Source: Gemmobacter lutimaris
GTDB taxonomy: Bacteria > Pseudomonadota > Alphaproteobacteria > Rhodobacterales > Rhodobacteraceae
Assembly: GCF_003570715.1 (NCBI RefSeq)
Contig: NZ_QXXQ01000019.1
Span: 1-64,000, forward strand
Reading direction: 5' to 3'
DNA length: 64,000 nucleotides
Positions 26,506-34,526 of the stretch are shown here, piece by piece (position 1 is the stretch's first letter; every line of letters begins with the position of its first letter). The translations under genes were made by a program, and so were the position numbers. The notes under the pieces are model-generated. The model saw nothing but the letters and a program-made list of their open reading frames with translations. It was not told the origin of the DNA and searched no databases.

Positions 26506-27492
26506 TCACGGCATGGCGGCAAAGTCTGAGCGGCGATGCCCTTCGACCATGTCGCGCAGTGCCTGCGGGGCAATCACCTCGACCTTGTCGCCCCATTGGT
26601 AGAGGTGCCAGGTCATCTCCAGCCAGCCCGCCGCGTGAAAGCGCACGATCAGACTGCCATCGTCCTGTGGTTCCAGGACCTGCTGCGGATGGAAGCGGAA
26701 GCCTGCGGCGCGGTCGGCGGCCTCCGGAGCAAAGCGCCAGACCACCTCGCCGTATTGCGCCGGATCCTGCCAGACGCCGAAGGCCAGCGCGGCGTATTCG
26801 GCGATGGTGAACCCGTCCTGAAATGCGAAGCTTTCATTCAGCGTCTCGGCCTCGTGGATGAGGTCGATGCGGAAGTTGCGCACCTCGTCCGCCTTGGCCG
26901 GATCGCGGGCGGCAAGATAGGTCCGATGGCCCAAAAGGACCCCGTGCGGTTCGAGGATGCGGGAAGCAGCGTCCTGATTGTAGCGCACGCGCAGGCGGAA
27001 GGGACCACGCAGGGCTTCGATGATCGCGTCGAGGATTGCGGGTTGAAGGCTGACCTTCGGCCCCGGCCGGGTGACCTGGCCCATCGCCAGTAACACTGCC
27101 TCGGCATCCGCCTCGACCCGCGCCCGGGCGGGAACCCGCGCGAGCAGGCCATCGCGCAGGTCGTTCAATGCCTTGGCGTGGCGCAGCCGTCCCTCGGTCT
27201 CGGCCGTCCGGGCCGCGATATCCAGCGCTTCGACACCGGTTTCGTGCCGCAGCTGCAACTGCGTCAAGCCGGAATTGACCAGCCGCCAGCGTCTCTTGCG
27301 GTCCTCTCCATCCTCAGCTTCGACATTGCCGAAGGTCTCCTCAAGCGCATCGGTCATTCGCTGCGCGGTGCGGTGCGAGACGCCGAATTCCTCGCAGATA
27401 TCCTCCAGACTGACGCCGCCGCGCCGTGCAGCGGCAATCTGGGCAAGTCGGATCAGATCTTGGGCCTTCGAAAACGACATGCTGCCTCGCAA
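26506..27492 (-). CDS. WYL-domain transcriptional regulator (second copy)
   Basis: A 328-residue paralogue of the regulator at 12908-13903. HTH: VSLEDICEEFGVSHRTAQRMTDAL (~23-46); WYL region LHxVLLGxRxYLAAR form (EPHGVLLGHRTYLAARD); end VEVIAPQALRDMVEGH. It diverges from the small protein/nuclease-helicase/McrBC operon across 127 bp that contain a long inverted repeat, so it probably represses that operon until infection. Having two related regulators, each facing a different defence operon, suggests duplication with the promoter regions or independent capture from one family. Confidence 0.9.
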   Translation of the reverse strand: MRGSMSFSKAQDLIRLAQIAAARRGGVSLEDICEEFGVSHRTAQRMTDALEETFGNVEAEDGEDRKRRWRLVNSGLTQLQLRHETGVEALDIAARTAETEGRLRHAKALNDLRDGLLARVPARARVEADAEAVLLAMGQVTRPGPKVSLQPAILDAIIEALRGPFRLRVRYNQDAASRILEPHGVLLGHRTYLAARDPAKADEVRNFRIDLIHEAETLNESFAFQDGFTIAEYAALAFGVWQDPAQYGEVVWRFAPEAADRAAGFRFHPQQVLEPQDDGSLIVRFHAAGWLEMTWHLYQWGDKVEVIAPQALRDMVEGHRRSDFAAMP

Positions 27493-27529
27493 GCGTGTCA
27501 GAGATTGTCACCCCGGCAGGCTAGGAAGA

Positions 27530-27600
27530 TTGGTGCGACCTGTCGAGCCGATTCCCGAGTGATTTCCATCACCAGTTCCTTGGCCCGGCAGGCGCACCAA
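27530..27600. promoter_or_regulatory. long-spaced inverted repeat in WYL/operon control region
   Basis: TTGGTGCGACCTG (27530-27542) faces CAGGCGCACCAA (27589-27600). Reverse-complemented, the second arm reads TTGGTGCGCCTG, matching the first with only one base gap. The centre-to-centre spacing is about 59 bp, as expected for two operator half-sites bound on the same DNA face or looped by a dimeric regulator. It sits between the WYL gene start (27492) and the ATG at 27620. A ribosome site AGAGGAAGAA lies just before 27620. Operator role is inferred. Confidence 0.55.
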
Positions 27601-27619
27601 AGCATTAAGAGGAAGAACA

Positions 27620-27889
27620 ATGGCTGGTCGTGTCATCAGGATCGAACGGGTTTCATCGCGGGGCGGCATCGTCGAGGAGCCTGTCGTTACGTCTAAGGGC
27701 TATCAGCTTGCCGATCCGGCGCATGGCAAACACAAGCACCACGCCGAAAACGCGACCTATGTCCGGACGCTGGACGAGGCCGCCTCGCTTGTCAGTCGTG
27801 GCTTTTCGCTGCGCATGGGCGCAAAAGGCAAGCCGCCCTCGCTGATCGCGCCGAAGAGCCTCCGGATCGTGCGAGAGGGTGATGTGTAG
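27620..27889 (+). CDS. uncharacterised 89-aa protein heading McrBC operon
   Basis: A small basic protein (MAGRVIRIERVSSRGGIVEE...), with a HGKHKHHAENATYV stretch and a C-terminal SLIAPKSLRIVRE segment. No family recognised. No membrane span or signal peptide. It is the first gene downstream of the WYL-controlled promoter region and 157 bp before the nuclease-helicase gene. Good ribosome site (GAGGAAGAA) and typical codon use support it being real. A regulatory or nucleic-acid-binding accessory role is only a guess from its charge. Confidence 0.65.
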   Translation: MAGRVIRIERVSSRGGIVEEPVVTSKGYQLADPAHGKHKHHAENATYVRTLDEAASLVSRGFSLRMGAKGKPPSLIAPKSLRIVREGDV

Positions 27890-28046
27890 TTGGCCTGAAC
27901 CTGCGCAAGGTTCAGCGGGCGGCACGCCGATTTATTGGCGCCTCGAGCCCGACAGGAATTGACACCCAAGGAGATTATTGAAGAACCTGTGACCTGACGA
28001 GACGATTCCGCTTCGGGTTGCGCTCATTTACGATTTCAGGGCGACC

Positions 28047-31000
28047 ATGAGGAACCTCGGCGGCACCATCCTTTTCTCGGCAACCGACCTGATGCGGTTC
28101 ATGGGCTGTGCCCATGCTACGACGCTTGATCTGATGCGGCTGCGCGGCGAGGGGCCGGAGCCGGGCGAGGATAGCGAGGACACCGCCTTGTTGCAAAAGC
28201 AGGGCGATGCACATGAGGCGGCGCATCTGGAAAAGCTGAAATCCGCCGGCAAAGCCGTGCTGGAAATTCCCCGCGGCGATCTGTTCGCCGATGCGCAGGC
28301 GACCCAGGCGGCGCTGGTGCAGGGTGCCGAGGTGGTCTTTCAGGGGGCATTCCTGTCGGGCACTTGGGGCGGCTGGTCGGATTTCCTGCTGCGGGTGGAT
28401 AAGCCCTCGGCCCTCGGCCCGTTCAGCTATGAGGTGGCCGACACCAAGCTGAAGCGCAGGCCGCATCCCAAGCATGTGCTACAGCTTGTTCTCTATTCCG
28501 ACCTGCTGACCGAAGTGCAGGGTGTCGCGCCGGAATTCGCCCATGTCGAACTTGGCACCGGCGAGCGCGCGACCCTGCGACTGGCGGACTATGCGCATTA
28601 CGCCCGGGCGGCCCGGGCGCGGCTGGAGGCATTTGTTGCCGCACCAAAGCCAACGCGCCCCATCCCATGCGCCGATTGCGGCCTTTGCCGTTGGGCCGAT
28701 CATTGCGAAAGCGTCTGGCATGCGGAGGACAGCCTTTTCAACGTGGCCAATATCAGCCGGGGACAGGTCAAGAAGCTGGAGGCCGCGGGGATCACCACGA
28801 TGGCGGCCCTTGCGGAACGGGATCGCCCGGTGCGGGGCATGGCCGAGGGAACCCGCGTGCGTCTGGTAACGCAGGCCCAGTTGCAGCATGCCCGCAAGAC
28901 CGGCGCCCCGTCCTTCGAGTTGCGCGCGCCAGAGCCAGGCAAGGGCTTTGACTTGCTGCCCGCGCCGCAGCCGGGCGATCTGTTCTACGACATCGAAGGC
29001 GATCCGCACTACGAGGGCGGCCTCGAATATCTGCATGGCGTCTGGTGCGACGGGCAGTTCCGCGCCTTCTGGGCGCACGACCACGCGGCCGAGGCCAAGG
29101 CGCTCGAGGAGCTTCTCGCTTTCTTCCGCGCGCGGCTGGAGGCGTTCCCGAACGCCCGCATCTATCATTACGCGGCCTACGAGATCACCGCGCTGCGCCG
29201 CCTGACCACGAAATACGGGATCGGCGAAGCCTTCCTTGACCGCCTGCTGCGCGAACGGCGCTTTGTCGATCTGTTCGCGGTCGTGCGCGGCGGGCTGATC
29301 GGGTCGGAACGCAACTATTCCATCAAGTCGATGGAGGCCTTTTACGGCCGCGTGCGCGAGGGAGAGGTCAAGACGGCGGGTGGGTCGGTCGTGGCCTATG
29401 AGCGCTGGCGCGAGACGGGCGAACAGCAGATCCTTGACGAGATCGAGGATTACAATCGGATCGACTGCATCTCGACCGAGGAACTGCGCGACTGGCTGGT
29501 GGGCATCCGCCCAGCGGGTCCGTGGCCGACCCTGGCCCCTGATGCCGGGCCGAAAGAGGCTGAGGAAGATGCCGATGCGCAGGCCTTGCGCACGGCACTT
29601 GCCGCGTCAGACCTGCCCGAGGACCGGCAGGCGCTGCTGTTCAACCTCGGCCTTTTCCACAAGCGCGAGGCCAAGCCCGCGCAATGGGCTGTGTTCGATT
29701 CCGCGTCCAAGGACGAGGATGACCTGCTCGACAATTTGGACGCGCTGGCGGGGCTGGAAGCGATTGGTCCAATCGAGCCGATCAAGCGGTCCTTCGCCCG
29801 CAGCTATCGCTTCCCGCTGCAAGAGACGAAGCTTCGCCCCGGCAAGGGCGCGACGGTGCCGGTGTTCGATGGCCCGCCGATCTCGGTCAGCATCACCGAC
29901 ATGGATCGCAGGGCGCGGCATGTCACGGTGAAGGCTGGGCCCGGAAAAGATCATCTGCTCGGCGACCGGGTGAACCTGCACCCCGACTGGCCACTTGATC
30001 CGAAACCCATTCCTGGCGCCTTGCGTGACGTCATTGCCGACCAATGTGGGCCGCGGGCCTGGCGGGCGGTCGATGATCTGCTATCGCGGGCAGCACCCCG
30101 TCTGAAAACCGGTCCGCTGAAGCCTGTGGCCGACCCCGTTTCCGGCACGATCGCGGCTGTGGGTGCGATGGACGAAACCGTGCTGCCGATCCAGGGGCCG
30201 CCTGGCACTGGCAAGACGTATGTCACTGCCCGGGCGATCCTGTCGCTGGTTTGGAAAGGCGCAAGGGTCGGCGTGACCTCAAACAGCCACGAAGCGATCC
30301 GCAACGTCCTGATGGGTTGCCTGAGTGCTCTCGAGGAAGAGGATCTGCCGATCACGCTGGATCTGGTTCACAAGACCAGCGGCGACGATGACGGCTACCC
30401 CGACGATTGCCCGGTGAGGCGCACCACCAGCAATGACGATGCGGCGGGCGGCCAGCATGTTGTCGGCGCGACGGCCTGGTTCTTCTCTCGCGACGAGAAT
30501 GTGCAGGCCTTCGATTGGCTTTTTGTGGACGAGGCCGGACAGGTCGGTCTGGCCAACATGGTGGCCATGGGCCGGGCCGCACGCAACATCGTGTTGGTCG
30601 GTGACCCGCGCCAACTGCCGCAAGTGATCCAAGGGGCGCATCCCGAACCGGCGAACCTGTCATGCCTCGACTGGATGCTGGGCGACCATGCGACCGTGCC
30701 CCCGGACCGTGGCATCTTCCTGCCCGTCTCGCGCCGGATGCACCCGGAGGTCTGCCGCTTCATCTCGGATCAGGTCTATGAGGGGCGGCTGAACAGCCAC
30801 CCCGACACCGCGCGTCAGGCGGTAAGCGGGACGCGCTTCCCCGAGGCGGGGGGCTTCTGGGTGCCGGTCCCTCACGAGAGCAACGCGCAGATCGCGGCCG
30901 AAGAGGTTGAAGCGATCCGCGCGGCAGTGGCCGACCTGCTGCGGGGCACATGGACCGACAAGGACCGCACCACTCGCCCGATGCGGGCCAGCGACATCAT

Positions 31001-31322
31001 CGTGGTCGCCCCCTACAATGCACAGGTCAACGCCCTGCGCGACGCGCTGCCCGACGCCATCCGTGTGGGCACGGTGGACAAGTTCCAGGGACAGGAGGCC
31101 CCGGTCTGCCTCGTCTCGATGACCGCCTCATCAGCCGAGGAAACCTCGCGCGGAATGGAGTTCCTGTTCTCGCTCAACCGCATCAACGTGGCGGTATCGC
31201 GCGCCAAGGGGCTGGCACTGGTCTTCGGCGCGCCGCGTCTGCGCGAGGCGAAATGCGAGACGGTTGAGCAGATGCGGCTGGTGAATACGCTCTGCGCTCT
31301 GATGGAATTGGGAGAGGGCTGA
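28047..31322 (+). CDS. RecB-like nuclease fused to SF1 helicase (TM0106-type)
   Basis: A 1091-residue multidomain protein. Residues ~1-230: RecB/Cas4-like PD-(D/E)xK nuclease with YEVADTKLKR (~129) and a Cys cluster CADCGLCRWADHC (~209-221) that could hold an Fe-S cluster. Residues ~310-490: RNase H-like exonuclease-type domain (LFYDIEGDPHY near 312; YNRIDCISTEELRDWL near 471). Residues ~700-1091: SF1/Upf1-type helicase with GPPGTGKT (~718), VDEAGQVGL (~828), GDPRQLP (~852) and VAVSRAKG (~1050). This is the TM0106-type nuclease architecture. The stop TGA is immediately followed by the McrB ATG, so it is made with McrBC. It probably unwinds and degrades cleaved invader DNA; that is inferred. 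Confidence 0.85.
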   Translation: MRNLGGTILFSATDLMRFMGCAHATTLDLMRLRGEGPEPGEDSEDTALLQKQGDAHEAAHLEKLKSAGKAVLEIPRGDLFADAQATQAALVQGAEVVFQGAFLSGTWGGWSDFLLRVDKPSALGPFSYEVADTKLKRRPHPKHVLQLVLYSDLLTEVQGVAPEFAHVELGTGERATLRLADYAHYARAARARLEAFVAAPKPTRPIPCADCGLCRWADHCESVWHAEDSLFNVANISRGQVKKLEAAGITTMAALAERDRPVRGMAEGTRVRLVTQAQLQHARKTGAPSFELRAPEPGKGFDLLPAPQPGDLFYDIEGDPHYEGGLEYLHGVWCDGQFRAFWAHDHAAEAKALEELLAFFRARLEAFPNARIYHYAAYEITALRRLTTKYGIGEAFLDRLLRERRFVDLFAVVRGGLIGSERNYSIKSMEAFYGRVREGEVKTAGGSVVAYERWRETGEQQILDEIEDYNRIDCISTEELRDWLVGIRPAGPWPTLAPDAGPKEAEEDADAQALRTALAASDLPEDRQALLFNLGLFHKREAKPAQWAVFDSASKDEDDLLDNLDALAGLEAIGPIEPIKRSFARSYRFPLQETKLRPGKGATVPVFDGPPISVSITDMDRRARHVTVKAGPGKDHLLGDRVNLHPDWPLDPKPIPGALRDVIADQCGPRAWRAVDDLLSRAAPRLKTGPLKPVADPVSGTIAAVGAMDETVLPIQGPPGTGKTYVTARAILSLVWKGARVGVTSNSHEAIRNVLMGCLSALEEEDLPITLDLVHKTSGDDDGYPDDCPVRRTTSNDDAAGGQHVVGATAWFFSRDENVQAFDWLFVDEAGQVGLANMVAMGRAARNIVLVGDPRQLPQVIQGAHPEPANLSCLDWMLGDHATVPPDRGIFLPVSRRMHPEVCRFISDQVYEGRLNSHPDTARQAVSGTRFPEAGGFWVPVPHESNAQIAAEEVEAIRAAVADLLRGTWTDKDRTTRPMRASDIIVVAPYNAQVNALRDALPDAIRVGTVDKFQGQEAPVCLVSMTASSAEETSRGMEFLFSLNRINVAVSRAKGLALVFGAPRLREAKCETVEQMRLVNTLCALMELGEG

Positions 31323-34300
31323 ATGTGGGAAGGTATCGAGGCGCGAATTATGGAGAACGACCGTGATGCCGTCGTTCCGTTGCGGCGGGCTTTCCTGGCG
31401 GAGTTGGTCGGGTCTGATTTGCGGCCGGGGACAGCCACGAAGAAGATGGTGGCTTTCGATACGACCGATGGAGAGCGGCTCGTCTGGCAGGTCGAGGCAG
31501 CGGCGCAGAATTTTTATTTGCATCGAAAATGGTCCGACCGGGTGGAAGCGGCAGGTTTTGTTGTAAAACTTTTTCCCTATCAGAACGGCCAGAAGGATGG
31601 GGCGCGCCATTCGGGTTTGAGCCGTGACTGGTCATTCGGGACGTCGGACTGCGTTCAGGTGCGTGTGGACTCGGTGGGTCGGCTGAAAGAGCTAATTGCC
31701 CTTGTCGGTGGTGATAAGGGTGAACTTGCTCTCGATCCTGCTGCCATTGCGCGATGGATCGGTGTGATCCGGACGATGTTTCCGGGCTTCCGGCACTTCG
31801 ATCCGCCGGACGCTGAGTTTGATCAGCGGGAGAGAAGCTACAAGCTCGAAACGTCGCGCAATCTGCGGGCCGGGTTGGAATCTGCCTCTACGGACCGTGA
31901 AGTTCTGGATGCCGTGCTGGCGTCGATCAGCCAGAAGAGCAGCAACCTGCTGGATTGGCGGACGAGCCTCCCGCTCATGCCCAATGGGGACGGCGACAAG
32001 GAGCAGCTTCAACCGGCCCTCGTCCGGCTGGCGCGTGCGGCCTTGGGGCCACCAGAAGGACACGGTGCCGCTATGGATGAGTTCGTTGCGGTCTGGCGCG
32101 CGGCGGTGCCGAAGCCTTCGGACGATCCGCCCCGGCAGATTGCGGAGTTCCTGTTCTTTCACCTCTGGCCGGACTCGGCGAGTTACATCCGCAATACCGT
32201 CCGTCAGGATCTGTGGCGCGAGGGGACGGGGCGTCCTTTTCCGCGTCATCCGCAAGTTTCGGCCACTTATGCCGATGAGTTGCGGTTCATGCGGGCGGTC
32301 CGGGCGGCTTTTGTCGAGCGTGGTCTGGCCCCACGGGACATGATCGATGTGCAGAGTGCGCTTTGGGTTGTGTCGCGGTATCGCGACGAGGACATGAGCA
32401 TCACCCGCCTGACGGTGGAAGGCGCGATGGATGCCATTGATCGGCACAGGGACGGCGTGGAAAGGACAGAGATTCTGGATCGGTTTGGCGATCCGCGCGA
32501 CTATTGGGTTTTGTCGACACGCGCCCGGCCGAACAGAGTCTATCCGACGAAGCCGATCATCGGGGTCATTCGCAAGAAGACTGAATTCAGTGGCGGCTGG
32601 GGGCTGAAGCATGATGCTGCCTCGCTGCTTCATGCAGCCGGTTTCGTGATCGTTGGCGAGAACGGCGAGACTTTGCCGCTGCCCGAACAATACACCCACC
32701 TCGACCGTGGACCTGACCGGGTGCGCCTTTGCGCGGTCAACTACTTCGTTGAACCGGCGCGGGAGGATCACCGGTCGCAGGTGGAGATCGGGGTGGCCGA
32801 TCTGCATCGCCTGCTCGGGCCGTCCTTCACGCTGGCGGCTGCCGGCGAGGCGATCTCTGATCCGCTGTTTGCGGATATGGCGGGAATCACCCTCATCGGA
32901 CGCAGCGGCGCGGCGCAGTCTGATGACGAAACATTCACCTTTGCTTTCGAGCAGACAGGGAAGACAGAACCCATGACGAGCACCGAGATTGCCCTGCCGA
33001 CGAACCTGATCCTTTATGGCCCGCCCGGGACCGGAAAGACCTACCACACAGCGTTCGAGGCGGTCCGGCTGTGTCTGGGCGATCAGGCGGCCGACGCGAT
33101 GCGAAACGACCGGACGGCTGTGATGCAGGCCTATCGGACGCTGGTTTCCGAAGGTCGGGTGGAGTTCGTAACCTTCCATCAGTCCATGTCCTATGAAGAA
33201 TTCGTCGAAGGACTGCGGCCAGAGACGGGTTCTTCCGGTGGGGCCGAACTTTCGGAGGGCGGCGTGCAGGGAGGCGGCTTTACGCTTAAAGTAAAGGATG
33301 GGCTCTTCAAGCGGATCAGCGAGCGGGCGCGGCTTGATACCGGGGTCGCGGCGGAGGGGTCTTCACGACTGGATCGGAAGCGAAAGATTTATCGACTGGG
33401 CCTGACAAGCAGCGGATGGAAGTCCAAGCTGGATCGCGCCTTGGCCTTGGGGCGGATCGATTGGCTACATGGCGGAGATACCGACTGGTCTGCCCCGGAA
33501 TTCGAGGAATGGGAACGGATCAAGGCCGTGCGTCAGGTCGAGAATCCGCAGATCAAGGGATACTCGCCCGATGTCTATGGGACCTGGGTGATCCGTTCGG
33601 AAGCGGAGGTCGGCGACTTCGTCATGCTGACGGCGCGCACCGGAAACGTTGTGGCGCTGGGTCGTATCGTCGGACCGTATCTTTATGAACCACCCTCCGC
33701 AACAGAACCCGCACGGCATTCGCGGGCGGTCGATTGGATATGGTCAAGCGCCCAAGGCGTGGACCGCGAGGGGATCTATCCGAAGCCCTTCACCTCGTTC
33801 CACCCGATCTACTCGCTGGAGCCGGACCTCATCGGCTGGGATGTGCTTGAACAGATAGTGTTCGGGGAGTCCGCCGCCCGCCCGACGCAGTCTGCCCGTC
33901 CCCATGTCCTGATCATCGACGAGATCAACCGGGCCAACATCTCAAAGGTCTTTGGTGAACTCATTACCCTGCTGGAACCGGACAAACGCTTGGGCATGGA
34001 AAACGAGATCAGACTGCAGCTGCCCTATTCAAAGACGCTCTTCGGTGTGCCTGCGAACCTGCACATCATCGGCACGATGAACACAGCCGACAGGTCCATC
34101 GCGCTGCTTGATACCGCGCTGCGCCGCCGCTTCACGTTCCGCGAATTGATGCCGGACCCGTCGGTCCTGCCCGAAGTCGTGGACGGGATCGCGCTTCGCA
34201 GGCTTTTGCAGACGCTGAATGAGCGCATCGAGTATCTCTTCGACCGCGAGCACCAGATCGGACACGCTTATTTCTCGGCCTGCCGGAGCCAATCGGAAAT

Positions 34301-34526
34301 CGTGGATGTGCTGCGATACAAGGTGATCCCCCTGCTGGCAGAATATTTCTACGAGGACTGGTCCCGCGTCGCTGCCGTACTGGGCGATGCGGCGCAGGGG
34401 CGGTCGCGCTTCCTGACCGCGCGTGTTCTGCCGGTGCCCGATGGCCTTGGGGATGATGACACGCGAGAGCCGCGGATGCGCTGGACGCTGAACGACCGTT
34501 TCGATCTGTCCGAGTTTGCGGCCTGA
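31323..34526 (+). CDS. mcrB: McrB-like GTPase with inserted EVE-like domain
   Basis: A 1067-residue AAA+ motor subunit of a type IV (modification-dependent) restriction enzyme. Residues 1-550 are a large uncharacterised N-terminal region, presumably for target recognition (a YWVLSTRARPNRVYP segment near 395). AAA+ core: Walker A GPPGTGKTYHT (~566), Walker B HVLIIDEINRAN (~861), and the McrB signature GTMNTADRSIA (~918) followed by ALRRRFTF. Between Walker A and B, ~690-810 forms an extra domain (TWVIRSEAEVGDFVMLTA... VVALGRIVGPYLYE... RAVDWIW) that looks like an EVE/PUA-type modified-base reader. The start abuts the stop of the helicase, and the end overlaps mcrC by 1 nt. Confidence 0.88.
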   Translation: MWEGIEARIMENDRDAVVPLRRAFLAELVGSDLRPGTATKKMVAFDTTDGERLVWQVEAAAQNFYLHRKWSDRVEAAGFVVKLFPYQNGQKDGARHSGLSRDWSFGTSDCVQVRVDSVGRLKELIALVGGDKGELALDPAAIARWIGVIRTMFPGFRHFDPPDAEFDQRERSYKLETSRNLRAGLESASTDREVLDAVLASISQKSSNLLDWRTSLPLMPNGDGDKEQLQPALVRLARAALGPPEGHGAAMDEFVAVWRAAVPKPSDDPPRQIAEFLFFHLWPDSASYIRNTVRQDLWREGTGRPFPRHPQVSATYADELRFMRAVRAAFVERGLAPRDMIDVQSALWVVSRYRDEDMSITRLTVEGAMDAIDRHRDGVERTEILDRFGDPRDYWVLSTRARPNRVYPTKPIIGVIRKKTEFSGGWGLKHDAASLLHAAGFVIVGENGETLPLPEQYTHLDRGPDRVRLCAVNYFVEPAREDHRSQVEIGVADLHRLLGPSFTLAAAGEAISDPLFADMAGITLIGRSGAAQSDDETFTFAFEQTGKTEPMTSTEIALPTNLILYGPPGTGKTYHTAFEAVRLCLGDQAADAMRNDRTAVMQAYRTLVSEGRVEFVTFHQSMSYEEFVEGLRPETGSSGGAELSEGGVQGGGFTLKVKDGLFKRISERARLDTGVAAEGSSRLDRKRKIYRLGLTSSGWKSKLDRALALGRIDWLHGGDTDWSAPEFEEWERIKAVRQVENPQIKGYSPDVYGTWVIRSEAEVGDFVMLTARTGNVVALGRIVGPYLYEPPSATEPARHSRAVDWIWSSAQGVDREGIYPKPFTSFHPIYSLEPDLIGWDVLEQIVFGESAARPTQSARPHVLIIDEINRANISKVFGELITLLEPDKRLGMENEIRLQLPYSKTLFGVPANLHIIGTMNTADRSIALLDTALRRRFTFRELMPDPSVLPEVVDGIALRRLLQTLNERIEYLFDREHQIGHAYFSACRSQSEIVDVLRYKVIPLLAEYFYEDWSRVAAVLGDAAQGRSRFLTARVLPVPDGLGDDDTREPRMRWTLNDRFDLSEFAA

